Source: Erythrocercus mccallii (lineage: Eukaryota > Chordata > Aves > Passeriformes > Dicruridae). From it: a DNA stretch of 64,000 nucleotides. The stretch spans positions 31,075-95,074 of the forward strand of contig VZRG01002092.1 of the NCBI GenBank assembly GCA_013397435.1, written 5' to 3'. Each line of letters starts with the position of its first letter. The first letter of the stretch is position 1. The notes under the pieces are model-generated. The model saw only the letters and a list, made by a program, of their open reading frames with translations, was not told where the DNA came from and ran no database searches. The position numbers and the translations under genes are program-made. Below, piece by piece: positions 24,101 to 33,442 of the stretch.

Positions 24101-26689
24101 TGTGGCCATCTTTGAGACTCTCTGCATCGCCTGGGTCTATGGTGAGTATGAACTAGGGGCGGTCCACAGCTCCGGCCTCACGGTCTTGTCTGGTCCATTC
24201 TCAAAATGCTGGTTGGTAGCTCAACTTGGTAATTGTTTCTCAGTGCAAGGCAGAATCTAAACCTTTGCTTTGGTGCCCCTGGACTGGCAGGGACTTCCTC
24301 ACAGGAACACCCTGGGGGATCTGCTTGGCAGATATCCCCTCTGTGTTCTTATGCACTCCTGCTTTTGAAACCCTCCTTCCCTGGGGAATTGGAGCTGTCT
24401 GAGAAACCTTTTCTCAACCTGTGTTCAGAGAGCTTGAGACTCAAATATTTTTAAGAGCCCTCTCTCTGTCTTGACAGTCACCAGGTATGGGTAAAACCTT
24501 GGAGATGCTGAGGGGCTGGCCCTGCTGACCTACTGAGCTGTTCTGGGGGGATAGGAAGTTAGTCCAGGACAAAGAGCGAAGCTGGCCACACTCCTGAGGA
24601 GCTCCCTGACCCGACTGTTGGCTACACTGAGGCTATTGCACCTAAACAGTGGTGAAGCAGGACCCTGGACACGCAAACCCTGCTGCTCTCCTTCCCTGGT
24701 GGCAGTGAGGGATCCCATCCTTGCCCTCTTCTGCAGGTGCTGAGCGTTTCTACGATAACATTGAAGATATGATTGGCTACCGGCCGTGGCCCATCATCAA
24801 ATACTGCTGGCTTTTCATCACCCCCGCGGTTTGCACGGTGAGGACACACAGGAGGAAGAGCTGTGGGGAGGAAGATGGACAGAGCTGGGTGCCTCTGAGA
24901 TACAGACACCTGCATACATACAGAGGGACGTGCATCTGTATAGGGGGTTATGCGGCCTGGACTATGGGGGCCTTTTGTTATTTGTGCTTGTAGCTTTGGG
25001 AGCCAGGTGTGAGGCTCAACAGCAGGGAGAGGCTCAGCTGTGACAGAGGTGTTTGCTGGCAGGACAAGCTCCTTGGTGCCATGACCAGTGTTCCCCATGG
25101 GGGCCATCCCAGCAAACCCTGTTTAACGCTATGTCTCCTCTGTTGCTGCCCTGAGGTGCTTTTTTTTACCACGAGTCTCCATGCAGACATGTACTCACCA
25201 GGAAAACCTCTCTTTGCTCATGGTGTTGATTTTCGTTCTCTTTTTTTCTTGGTGTCTTTCACCTTGGCAGGCCACCTTCCTGTTTTCTTTGATCAAATAC
25301 ACCCCGTTGACGTACAACAAGAAGTATGTGTACCCGTGGTGGGGAGACACCCTGGGCTGGCTGCTGGCCCTCTCCTCCATGGTGTGCATCCCTCTCTGGA
25401 TTGTCTACAAACTCTCCACCATCAAAGGCTCCCTCAGAGAGGTGAGGTTGGTGCTCTAGGATCAGGGCATGGGCTGTGCTTCTGTGTTGAACTCCAGCCC
25501 CGCAGTGGAATCATTTGTGTGTTGCAGGTTGATTAGCACGGAGCCCAGAATAAATGAATTAAATGAGTTAATTGCTATAACAGACCTGTTTTTTAAAGTT
25601 CTGCCTTGCTTGAGGGCTGCTCCAAGCTGGCTGCTGCCTCATGGTACCCTTTTTTCATTTCTTCTGTCTCTTGGCAAGTACCACCAGGAAAAAGGTCGTT
25701 AGATGGAAAGGATAAAGATGATCTCCATGCTGCCCTTAACTGAGACTTGAGGGCTTGCTCTGAGAAAGCTCCAAATGCCCTGAGCATTATGGTCAGCTGA
25801 GTTTACCAGTCTGTGCTGAGGCCATAGATTTGGAATGGAGAGAATCACTGGGAATTCGGAGTTCCCATCAGTCTAAGTGCTCTAGGTCTGTCCTGCTTCC
25901 AAACTGATGCACTGCTGGTTGCCCTGTCATATACTGGAGGGACAGGGAGCTAGAAAACCAGGCCTTGCTTCAGATGAGCATCCCATCCCTATCACAGATC
26001 ATGGTTTCACAAAGTCCTGAACCTCCAGGATCCCTATCATTCCCTGCCTCCTGCAAGCATTCAAGAATGGGTTGTGACAGCAGTGGGCCCCTGACCCCTG
26101 TGTCCAGCGCAGACAGGGAGGAGTGGAAACAGCTGCAGGGGCATGGCAAGGCTGCACAGCATGATGTGGTATGAGAGTAACCCCCTATGAACTTGTCCCA
26201 GTTAAAGCCAATCCCGTGTGCACAGGCTCTGTGCTGATGTAGGGCATGACCTGGAGGTACTTGGTCACCTTCCTTTGGACTGTTTTCTAGCCCTGGCCTG
26301 GAGCAAATGGAGGACAGAGCTTTCCTCCATTATCCCTATGTTAGATATATCACGTGCTCAGTGCTTGCCTTGGGCCAAGTCGTTGGAAGATGAGTTTATC
26401 CCCTCAGTTTCTGAAGCACTGACTGTCCTTATTTTGGACATCTCTGGCATTTAGGGACCAGATCTGCAGCTGGGCCTGGCTGGCTGAATGAAACCCATGA
26501 CTGGTAGGCGAGGGCCCAGGTCACTTTTTGTCCTTGCAGCTGTGTTTAGTGCCTGTCTTTGCCTTCCAGAGGTTCCGCCAACTCACCTGCCCACTTGAGG
26601 ACTTGCCTTCCAGGCCGGGCACAGAACAGCCCCTTCCCTCCACCAGAGATGGCCTCTTGAGGCTGACAGAGCTTGAATCTCATTGCTAG
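1..26689 (+). CDS. SLC6A13: SLC6A13 (GAT2) sodium/chloride-dependent GABA and taurine transporter, 5'-partial gene
   Basis: Plasma-membrane symporter that takes up GABA (also taurine and beta-alanine) with Na+ and Cl-. Coding exons: 1-126, 1118-1258, 1805-1889, 4018-4150, 8115-8249 (or its duplicate 10597-10731), 19167-19270, 21919-22043, 22573-22685, 22829-22966, 24039-24141, 24737-24837, 25271-25441, 26570-26689. All junctions are GT-AG and keep one reading frame, giving about 530 residues (one TM5 exon counted) of a protein that is about 600 in mammals. The N-terminus and TM1 lie before the window. Visible are TM2-TM12, an EL2 Cys pair (WGSC...ENC) with three N-glycosylation sequons, the TM8 motif GLDSQ with the Na2-site Asp-Ser, and a C-terminus ending LTELESHC as in mammalian GAT2. 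That tail, PFSPLWAC before TM8 and HNNCYRDC after TM6 separate it from SLC6A12, A11 and A6. Family assignment is secure and the paralogue call is strong. Confidence 0.95.
1118..1258 (+). CDS. SLC6A13: SLC6A13 exon encoding TM3 and start of EL2
   Basis: 141 nt between TCTGCAG and GTGGGT. Encodes IGYASQVIVILLNFYYIIV and LFYLFSSFTIDLPW, which is TM3 followed by the first EL2 cysteine (WGSC). The FYYII stretch holds the conserved TM3 tyrosines near the substrate site. The same length and phase occur in SLC6A12. Confidence 0.95.
1805..1889 (+). CDS. SLC6A13: SLC6A13 exon encoding glycosylated part of EL2
   Basis: 85 nt between CCTGCAG and GTAAGT. Encodes the second EL2 Cys (ENCLEL) and the sequons NST, NVT and NAT, then SPVIEFWE. 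The SLC6A12 counterpart is one codon longer, the only length difference among comparable exons. Confidence 0.94.
4018..4150 (+). CDS. SLC6A13: SLC6A13 exon encoding TM4
   Basis: 133 nt after an ACGCAG acceptor, ending AAG before GTGAGC. Encodes RRVLKISDGIQHLGG, then TM4 (LALCLLLAWIICYFCIW) and KGVKSTGK. The last 83 bases but one (4067-4149) are identical to SLC6A12. Confidence 0.95.
4151..6059 (+). other. SLC6A13 intron before the duplicated block
   Basis: Unique intronic sequence after the TM4 exon. Nothing recognisable was found. An AATAAA at about 5600 has no supporting exon and is not called. Confidence 0.6.
6060..8540 (+). repeat. Tandem duplication copy 1 (2481 bp)
   Basis: Matches 8542-11022 at a constant offset of 2482, including the TM5 exon and its splice sites. 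Five substitutions fall at 6205, 6219, 6245, 6246 and 6255; elsewhere I found no difference by eye. Copy 1 ends at 8540 and is followed by a single N. Confidence 0.93.
8115..8249 (+). CDS. SLC6A13: SLC6A13 exon encoding TM5, copy 1
   Basis: 135 nt, phase 0 at both ends, acceptor CTCCCAG and donor GTAAGG. Encodes VVYFTATFPYVMLIVLLIRG (TM5) and EL3 up to SRLGDPQ. It lies in the first copy of a 2481-bp tandem duplication and is identical to 10597-10731. A normal transcript needs only one copy. Confidence 0.9.
8542..11022 (+). repeat. Tandem duplication copy 2 (2481 bp)
   Basis: Second copy of the block at 6060-8540. It begins straight after the single N at 8541 and runs into unique intron sequence at 11023. 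It has every feature of copy 1, including exon 10597-10731. Confidence 0.93.
10597..10731 (+). CDS. SLC6A13: SLC6A13 exon encoding TM5, copy 2 (duplicate)
   Basis: Identical to 8115-8249, including acceptor and donor, and exactly 2482 bases downstream. Because the exon is 45 codons in phase 0, using both copies would keep the frame but add a second TM5. The single N at the copy junction makes an assembly artefact the more likely explanation. Confidence 0.75.
14110..14770. promoter_or_regulatory. Intragenic CpG-rich block, possible CpG island
   Basis: Dense CpG and high GC in the middle of an otherwise ordinary intron, densest at about 14130-14480. It starts beside an AT-rich TAAATATTATTTG. 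It could be an alternative promoter, an enhancer or an unannotated transcript start. No exon can be proven from sequence alone. Minus-strand open frames of up to 319 codons here are explained by base composition. Confidence 0.45.
14637..14661 (+). repeat. (GT)n microsatellite
   Basis: Uninterrupted GT dinucleotides after GGGG, inside the CpG-rich block and preceded by repeated GTCTGTCTGTGG. Confidence 0.85.
19167..19270 (+). CDS. SLC6A13: SLC6A13 exon encoding TM6
   Basis: 104 nt between CTTGCAG and GTAACT. Encodes VWMDAGTQIFFSYAICLGC (the unwound TM6 that contacts substrate and chloride) then LTALGSYNKYHNNCYR. It has Leu in AICLGC, where human BGT1 has Gln, fitting GAT2. Confidence 0.95.
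21919..22043 (+). CDS. SLC6A13: SLC6A13 exon encoding TM7 and start of EL4
   Basis: 125 nt between TCCCAG and GTGAGT. Encodes CFLNSGTSFVAGFAIFSILG (TM7) and the EL4 start EQGVPIAEVAESG. It contains the TM7 Asn and Ser of the sodium and chloride sites in this family. Confidence 0.95.
22573..22685 (+). CDS. SLC6A13: SLC6A13 exon encoding EL4 and TM8
   Basis: 113 nt between CCTGCAG and GTAAAG. Encodes PGLAFIAYPRAVVMLPFSPL and TM8 ending LLGLDSQ, with the Asp-Ser pair of the second sodium site. PFSPLWAC is GAT2-like; SLC6A12 has PVSQLWSC. Confidence 0.95.
22829..22966 (+). CDS. SLC6A13: SLC6A13 exon encoding TM8 end and TM9
   Basis: 138 nt between TTTGCAG and GTATTC, phase 0 at both ends. Encodes FVCVESLVTALVDMYP, the basic loop FRKKNRRE and TM9 up to GLVMLTE. 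It follows a short 143-nt intron. Confidence 0.95.
24039..24141 (+). CDS. SLC6A13: SLC6A13 exon encoding TM10
   Basis: 103 nt between TTCCCAG and GTGAGT. Encodes GGMYVFQLFDYYAASGMCLL and the rest of TM10 to IAWVY. TM10 lines the outer vestibule in SLC6 transporters. Confidence 0.95.
24737..24837 (+). CDS. SLC6A13: SLC6A13 exon encoding EL/IL5 region and TM11
   Basis: 101 nt between TCTGCAG and GTGAGG. Encodes GAERFYDNIEDMIGYRPWP, the family hallmark before TM11, then IIKYCWLFITPAVCT. The corresponding SLC6A12 exon is not in the window. Confidence 0.94.
25271..25441 (+). CDS. SLC6A13: SLC6A13 exon encoding TM11 end and TM12
   Basis: 171 nt between TTGGCAG and GTGAGG. Encodes ATFLFSLIKYTPLTYNKK, YPWWGDTLGWLLALSSM and the TM12 end with the start of the cytosolic tail (STIKGSLRE). 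Confidence 0.94.
26570..26689 (+). CDS. SLC6A13: SLC6A13 last coding exon, C-terminal tail
   Basis: Starts after GCCTTCCAG and reads 39 codons to TAG. The tail RFRQLTCPLEDLPSRPG ... RLTELESHC ends like mammalian GAT2, which fixes the paralogue identity. The 3' UTR continues to a poly(A) signal at 27047 or 27596. Confidence 0.93.
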   Translation, partial: RFRQLTCPLEDLPSRPGTEQPLPSTRDGLLRLTELESHC

Positions 26690-27046
26690 GACCAGTGTGG
26701 CTCTCCCTCCCCCCAGGATGGTTTCTATACAGCCTTTGCCACCTGTTGGATAATGCAAGGATTCTTCAGTCGCCAAGGAGAGAGGGATTTCTGGGCTGAG
26801 CTCCCTGCTCTGGAAGATTTGAAGGGCTGAGGAAGAGGCTGCCATGGAGATGGTCCGTGTGGAGTTAGCAATGCACCTTAATTCTCTCCCTGGAAAGAGC
26901 TCTGAAGGAGCACATCAAGCACCAAGTGTTCCTGAGCATCCCCAGGCTTCTGGTGGGCAGAAAGGAAGGACCGACTCTGGAGTAAAGAGTCAGAGTCTCG
27001 GAGCTGTGGCTCCAGTGATGACTTTGGGAGCTTCTCCGTTCATTCC

Positions 27047-27052
27047 ATTAAA
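27047..27052 (+). terminator. Proximal poly(A) signal ATTAAA of SLC6A13
   Basis: ATTAAA lies 358 nt after the stop codon. About 20-45 nt downstream is TCTGCTCTGTCTTTATTTTG, a plausible GU/U-rich element. Confidence 0.5.
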
Positions 27053-27595
27053 TCTATGTTTTACCTGACTAGATCTGCTCTGTCTTTATTTTGTCCCCCT
27101 GGCATTCCTTGCCAACAGCCTGTTAGGTGAGATGCGTGTCAGCTGAGCTGTGCTGGGTATCCAGGTCTGGATCTCTGTTGCACTTCCACAGTGATATGGT
27201 AAGGTGGCCAGAGGAGAGGGAAGCTTGCTTAAGGTAGGAAGGAAAACAGGGAACAGTGGTAGGCCTGGGGTACCCCGGTGAGGGGTGCACCTTCTGCTGG
27301 AGCCACTGCCAGCTCTCAGGCAGAAGTGTCATCTGTCTGAGGAGTCACTGGGCTGTCCCTGGGCTCTGAGAGGAGCACGTGGATTTGTTTTCTTCTTGCA
27401 AGTGAGGGATCATGGGAAGCTCTCCCTGGCCTCTGCAGGTCTGTGTCTTTTTCTGTGCTGGCTACCTTCCCTGTGCTCTGGAGCCAGTCATTTCGGTTTT
27501 CCTGTGGATGGAAGAAGGGCTGAGAGGTGGAAATGGCATCCGCATGTTATGTCAACAGACAGGGCCCCTAGTTTCCAGCGTGTTTGGGTAAAAGA

Positions 27596-27601
27596 AATAA
27601 A
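27596..27601 (+). terminator. Distal poly(A) signal AATAAA of SLC6A13
   Basis: Canonical AATAAA about 900 nt after the stop, followed by ACTTGTGTTTTAAGTGCTGT. It would give a longer 3' UTR. Confidence 0.5.
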
Positions 27602-27834
27602 ACTCAAAGAACTTGTGTTTTAAGTGCTGTAGCCCCAGCATCCGAGGAGGGCAGCCAGAGGACACGTCACCCTGGGAAGCTGGATGGCTCCCAGGAAACC
27701 CTGAGGAAGCTGGAGCCTGGACAGAGCTGAGGCAGCAGCCAGAGGCGCTCGGCTCCCTGAAGCACACAAGGACTCTGGTGGGCACCAGCCTTGGCTACGG
27801 CCAAGGCTTCTGCTGCCGCGGGCAGAAGGACGCC

Positions 27835-27864
27835 AATTAAAGCAAATTAGAGCGAATTAGCGCA
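27835..27864 (+). repeat. Three 10-bp AATTA-containing tandem units
   Basis: Units AATTAAAGCA, AATTAGAGCG and AATTAGCGCA follow each other exactly, with another ATTAG at about 27873. AATTA/TAATT is the homeodomain core. They sit at the edge of a GC-rich block; a binding role is inference. Confidence 0.5.
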
Positions 27865-27879
27865 ATCTGCGCCATTAGC

Positions 27880-28850
27880 CACAAGGTGGCCCCAGGCCCT
27901 CAGCCTTGGCAGGAAGGGGCCCGCGGGCGGGGCCGGCGGCGCGCGGCTGAGGGGGACGCTGGGCCGGGGCNNNNNNNNNNNNNNNNNNNNNNNNNNNNNN
28001 NNNNNNNNNNNNNNNNNNNNNNNNNNNNNNNNNNNNNNNNNNNNNNNNNNNNNNNNNNNNNNNNNNNNNNNNNNNNNNNNNNNNNNNNNNNNNNNNNNNN
28101 NNNNNNNNNNNNNNNNNNNNNNNNNNNNNNNNNNNNNNNNNNNNNNNNNNNNNNNNNNNNNNNNNNNNNNNNNNNNNNNNNNNNNNNNNNNNNNNNNNNN
28201 NNNNNNNNNNNNNNNNNNNNNNNNNNNNNNNNNNNNNNNNNNNNNNNNNNNNNNNNNNNNNNNNNNNNNNNNNNNNNNNNNNNNNNNNNNNNNNNNNNNN
28301 NNNNNNNNNNNNNNNNNNNNNNNNNNNNNNNNNNNNNNNNNNNNNNNNNNNNNNNNNNNNNNNNNNNNNNNNNNNNNNNNNNNNNNNNNNNNNNNNNNNN
28401 NNNNNNNNNNNNNNNNNNNNNNNNNNNNNNNNNNNNNNNNNNNNNNNNNNNNNNNNNNNNNNNNNNNNNNNNNNNNNNNNNNNNNNNNNNNNNNNNNNNN
28501 NNNNNNNNNNNNNNNNNNNNNNNNNNNNNNNNNNNNNNNNNNNNNGGCACGAACGGATTTAGTCCTCTAGGCGATGGCAAGTTCCCGAGTTTGGTTTTCC
28601 TGGGCTTAGTTTCCCCTAATTTACTGTTCTTGGAGCCTGGAAACCTGAGGCGGGACACAGGTCTGTGTGGAAAGGAGTTACGGACTTTTGCTCCTGGAGG
28701 CTGTGAAGCTCCGGTGGGCGCCCGGCGCTGAGGGGATTTGCTCCGGGAGGCCCTGGGACGGTGCAGGTTTAACCTGCAGGAGAGAGCGCCCACTGAGCCG
28801 AGGCTCTCCGGGCTTCGCTGGCTCTCTTCCAACGTGGCCGTGGAAACCTC
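27880..28850. promoter_or_regulatory. GC/CpG-rich block with gap, candidate SLC6A12 promoter
   Basis: Sequence on both sides of the N run is GC- and CpG-rich (for example GCGGGCGGGGCCGGCGGCGC before it). It lies after the SLC6A13 poly(A) sites and before the SLC6A12 coding exon, which needs an upstream non-coding exon. Gaps in CpG-island first exons are common in bird assemblies. The first exon itself cannot be seen and may be in the gap. Confidence 0.4.
27971..28545. other. Assembly gap (575 N)
   Basis: Run of N within the GC-rich block. Open frames drawn across it are meaningless. Confidence 0.99.
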
Positions 28851-31800
28851 ATCTCACTGCCAGCCTGTCTTCCCTTTTCCCGGCCTGTTTTCCACAGGGA
28901 CTGTGAGTGGATGGGTTCCTTTTGCTAGGCTGCATGCGCAGCCATGCGTTGCCCCCTTGGCAGGCCTGCACCTCCCACATCGAAATCTCAGGTTTCTGCA
29001 TGCCTCCCTCCCCGCCTCTGGAGAACACCTCTGGGAAGATGGGAGCTCCACAGTTTTCATGGGCAGCCTCAAAGCCTCAGAGCTCCAGATTCCACTGCTG
29101 CCACTGTGCTCCATGGTGCTCATGCATGAGCTGAGGGTAGTAAAGAACTGAGAAATCCAAGGAAAGCCCCTTTTGGAAGAGATGCACAACTTGATGGAAG
29201 ATGGAGCCAACCAGCTGTCCTGCCACTCGGAACTGTCTGGTAAAAATTGCTTCTAGAATTGAGTGAACTGAGTTCAATACAGAAGTTCTAGCAACAGATA
29301 TTTTTATTCATGTAATTTTAACTTTAAACAATTATAATTTCATTTTCCAGTAATATCTATAAGAGGTTTGTCCCACTGGGAAGGTACTTTAACCATAGTA
29401 GAAAACAATAATTGTCCGCAGCTATCTCTAAAATCTGGCAGATGTAAAAGTCTGCTTGGCTGCATGTAGGCAAAATGTGAGTTTGCTGAAAGGCTTATGA
29501 CTTGCTTTGTTTCAAAATAGACTGATGTCCAGTGAATTGGGCATGTGGTTTATCGATCTGGTTATATATATGAGCCTGTGTTCTTATATGACCCAACTGC
29601 TGTAAAGTTTTGGATGAGCTAGGTAGGTCAGATAAGCAAGAGAACCAAAGGTTTTGCTCTTTAATACTCTTAAATAAGTGCCTTATTTCTGACGTGACTT
29701 TAAGCAAAGTGTTAGACTTGATGATACCTGGCTTGAAATATGAATCAAGTATATTCTATCTTGCTCATTGAAAAGGGTGATGGACTAGATTTGAAATTAA
29801 TTTATTTGAAATTTCCAGGCATGACATTTTTTTTCACAACACTTTTAAGACCACATACTTAAAAGGAATTTTTGGTGAAATTGGGAATATGGCGATATCA
29901 GCATATGGTAATTGTTTATCATTTGGAATATGGTGAACGGGATTTTCATTGCATCCAAGATTAGCCTTGCAATCTGTGGAATTTGCACCATACTTTTGCC
30001 AGCCTTGGAGATGTTGATCTCCCTTTAGACAAGAGGGGTGTGGTCATTGGGTATTTCCCACCTTCAGAACACAAAACCTACAAATTTGCCTGAGAATTCA
30101 ACCCATTACTTACTGGATAGCAGGCATGAGATGAAAGGGCCCTTTTTTTTCATGGATTGTTTTGTGGTGAAGATCGTGGTTTTTCAGTTTTGTTTAGTTA
30201 GTTTTGATTTGGGTTTTTTTGTTTGGTTGGTTTTGCAGTGGTGGTGGGGGGTTTTTTGTGTGTGTGTTTTGATTTTTTCTGGGTTTGTTTGTTTTGGTTT
30301 TGGTCGTTTTTTTTTCAAATGAGAAGTGTGCCTAAAAATAAAGACCCTGAGATTCTGCCCCAGGTCGTTGGTGCTTGGAAAGGATGCCTGTCCATCCATC
30401 AATCCATCCATCCATGAAAACCAGACTCTGCTTTTCCCTTTTTGTGTCAGTGGTGCCTGGGGAGAAAACTCAGCTTTCCTTGTCCATGGATGGAGATGCT
30501 CACATAGGGCAGGGGCAAGACTTCAGATCTCAAGGACAGACCCATAGATGAGGATGCATCTACTGCCACAGAAAGCATCCCATATCCTGGGATGTTTGAA
30601 CAGATGCTTGAGAGGTCTTTTTCCTTTTGCCCTTAGTGGTAACTACAAGGCAGTTTTCCATGGCCGTTGCAGAGGGATGCATTGTGAGTCGTGTTGCACA
30701 TTTTGGTGCCAAGAAAAGTGGATGTGTTGGATGCCATGGTGCATAAATGGAGAGAACAGAGTAAGGTGATCATGTTAACTCGTGAGATACATAATCCTGT
30801 GAAGCAGAGATCTCCAGATAATCTGTGGAATGTGTCTTACAGGCAGGTGCAAATGAGCATATCCCACGGAGCAGGGCATTTGGCTGAGCCTTTTTGTGCT
30901 GGTGTGGTTAGCAGCCTGCAGGAGGGGGATCTGCACGGTGCAGATAAGGGAAGCGTGAGTGGGGGAGCACGAGGGCACGCTTGGAAGCTGTTACTTCCCA
31001 GAAGTTACCAGTGGTTTTGTTACCCGTGTCTCCATATGACTGCCCAGAGTTGCAACACCTTGGGCAGCAGCAACAGGCGCCTCTCTGTGTCTCCATCTGA
31101 CCTTGCCCTTTGTGTCCTTGTGCCCTGTGCATCAGAGGTGTTTGCTGTCACATGTCCCGCAACGCCAGGCTCAGCTGCCCTGAGGGAGCAGGGAGGGAAA
31201 GCAGGAGCAAACAGGCACATACCCGTGTGTCCTCTGCCTGCCTTTGTTCTGTCATCCTCTTGCTCTGTGATCAAGAGCAAGCGTGGCTGTGCAACTCAGA
31301 GGCTGTTAGACTACAGATGCCTCCCCAGCATTGCCAGTCCTCCCTCCTGACCACCTTTATTGCTGACTCTGGGCTCCTAAGTCATTTGCCCTTGCCTCAT
31401 CCTCTCCCATACCAGGGAAGCTGTGAAACAGGGGATGTCTCACCCTGCCTGCACTTTCACAGATAAAGGCTCCTGGCAGCCTTCTCCTCCCTGGGAGCCC
31501 AGCCCAGGAGCAGTGCTGTGGCTGCTGGAGCCCATCACAGTTCTGTGGGGCCTCATTAGCTCTTGTTGCTTTGGTTATGTTCACTTGTGATTAGTTACAG
31601 TGAAACTGTTGTCAGAAGTCACGGGCTTACTCAAGCAGAAATTAGCCATAAATACGAAAAGTAAATTATACCAAATGCCTAGGGGAAAATCCCCTGCAAA
31701 CATAGTGTTCAGTCAGCAAGGCGTGTTCTCAGCCAAAGAAGCAGCAGCGCTGGGCCCATGGGGCAATCAGCATTTCTCCTATTTTGTTAGCAAAAGTGTT

Positions 31801-33442
31801 AAACGAAGGGATTAGTCTGGACAAAGGAGGGCAGCAGTGGTTCTCCCCCAGGTGGCTCAGCGAGGGGGGCAGCCAGGGCTGCAGGCTCCACTGTGTCCAG
31901 CAGCTGTCCCAGAGACTGCCTCTGCAGCCTCTAGTGTTTGTAAAGCGCAGTTTGGATTCACCCATAGGGTGTCATGCTGACAGACCTCTTCCAAAATCTG
32001 GGCTAGGGGGAGATTTGGCTCGTTTTGGCTTGAAGCCTTGTATCTTACTGGCTCAGGGGCCCAGGACTCAGTGCTGCCAGGGAGCATGGCCCTAGCGTGG
32101 GCTGAGGTTGGCAACCTGCTCCTCTGGGCTGGCTCTTCAGCAGGCATGTCAGAGCTGGCTGAAAGGGAGGAAAGGGTGGGGACACCCAGATGATGGGAAA
32201 AGCCAGCATGTGTTCTGAGAAAAGAAATGGTAAAAGGAGAGGCAAGAGGGTACTGCCAGCTGGCAGGTGGTGAGCAGGGTGGGGAGGAGGACACCTTTGA
32301 GTGGGTGCAGGACAGATCTGAGGTTGGGGTCAGCCATCCTTTGGGGCAAAAGCTGAGTCCTGGTCTCCAGCTGCCCTGCGCCTGGCAGGTTGAGGGAATC
32401 TGGTGCTTTCAAAGACAGTTTTCCTGCTCTGCTTGTGAGAGGGGATGGAAACCTGTGCAGCTGGCTCTGAGCTGGCAGCTGCAGAGGGAGTGGGCATCTC
32501 TGTGTTGTTGGACAGCAGTGCCTTCCCAGTTCTCCTGTGCACCCTTGGGTGCAGTGGTGGGGCTTCCTTTGGATGCACCATGGGAGAGCTGTGGAGATCT
32601 GGGTGCTGCTGGTGTGTGAGCTGCTCACAACAGGGTGTCCAGGGCCGGGAGGGGTTCGTGCTGCTTGGGGAGAGGGGTGCTTTGGACATTTCCAGGATTT
32701 ATTGCTTCTCTTTTGAGGATGAGTGTTTGAGTAGCCCCACCCACACTTATGCAGGAGGAGCCTGCAGTCAGATTGTCACATCCTTTAGCAGCCCTGTCCT
32801 ACCTACACAGCTGCTCAGCTGGAGTGCCAGCTCAGGGCTGACTCTCCCAGCTGGTGAGCAGGGAGTGCATCACCCTTTCCTTGCTCTCTCCTGGGATGGG
32901 ACTGAGCACAGTCTGTACCCCACCAGCTGAGCTGTTCACAACGTGATTTATGCTTTTCAGTCTGGGTCATCACACCAGTGAGATCCCTCACATGGATGCT
33001 GGTGTGGTGAGATAAATGTGCCCTGCCTGTAGCAGTATTTAAAAATGCTATGAATTATTGCCTGGTGGGAAACTCTCAACCCTGAGTGTAACTTCTGGTA
33101 CCTTCTGGGCTGGCAAACAGAAATAGCCTTTTTTTTCCCCTCCTAGAGAATGATTTTCACACATTGCTGGATAAAGTTTTCATTTAGGTTGACTTTCTTC
33201 TTGTTTTACCTTAATGTCACAGGTCATTTCCCATCTACAGCTTTGCAAAACCCCTGCGATGTTCCTGTGAAACACTTCAGTATGGATAAATCAAGTTTTT
33301 AGGTCAGCTCTGCTTACCTAGGCTTATCTCAATCCCCTTTTCATATCTGGATAACCTCTATTGCACCTTTTCCTCGGTTGTGCTGGGTCATGCCAGTCCT
33401 CCGTGACAGGACAGGCAGTGGCACTGTCCTCCACGAATAGGG
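28851..33442. other. Non-coding stretch between the genes, AT-rich part
   Basis: From about 29280 to 30120 it is AT-rich and gene-free. It includes a G/T-only tract at 30176-30318 and a CATC-type repeat at about 30390-30416. No conserved exon was found. It is probably SLC6A12 5' intron or intergenic DNA. Confidence 0.6.
30176..30318 (+). repeat. G/T-only low-complexity tract
   Basis: About 140 bases almost entirely T and G on the plus strand (motifs GTTTG, GGTTTT, GTGTGT). The complement is an A/C tract, as seen in decayed poly-A-type retroelement tails. Confidence 0.7.

Larger units (their letters stand above)
19271..26569 (+). other. SLC6A13 introns from TM6 exon to last exon
   Basis: Seven introns (19271-21918, 22044-22572, 22686-22828, 22967-24038, 24142-24736, 24838-25270, 25442-26569). 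None contains a recognisable RNA, repeat or second gene. They are mostly short, fitting a compact avian locus. Confidence 0.65.
26690..27625 (+). other. SLC6A13: SLC6A13 3' UTR (estimated extent)
   Basis: Non-coding sequence after the SLC6A13 stop. The end is uncertain: a first poly(A) signal is at 27047-27052 and a second at 27596-27601, each followed by T/GT-rich sequence. Confidence 0.6.

Noticed and set aside
1..26689. Identity as SLC6A11, SLC6A6 or SLC6A1 instead of SLC6A13
   Set aside because: The C-terminus LTELESHC, PFSPLWAC and the tandem SLC6A12 neighbour fit GAT2; the paired gene has Glu, not Tyr, in TM1, excluding a GAT1 locus.
27886..28832. Long open frames on both strands around 28 kb
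   Set aside because: Most of each is undefined sequence translated from the N run.
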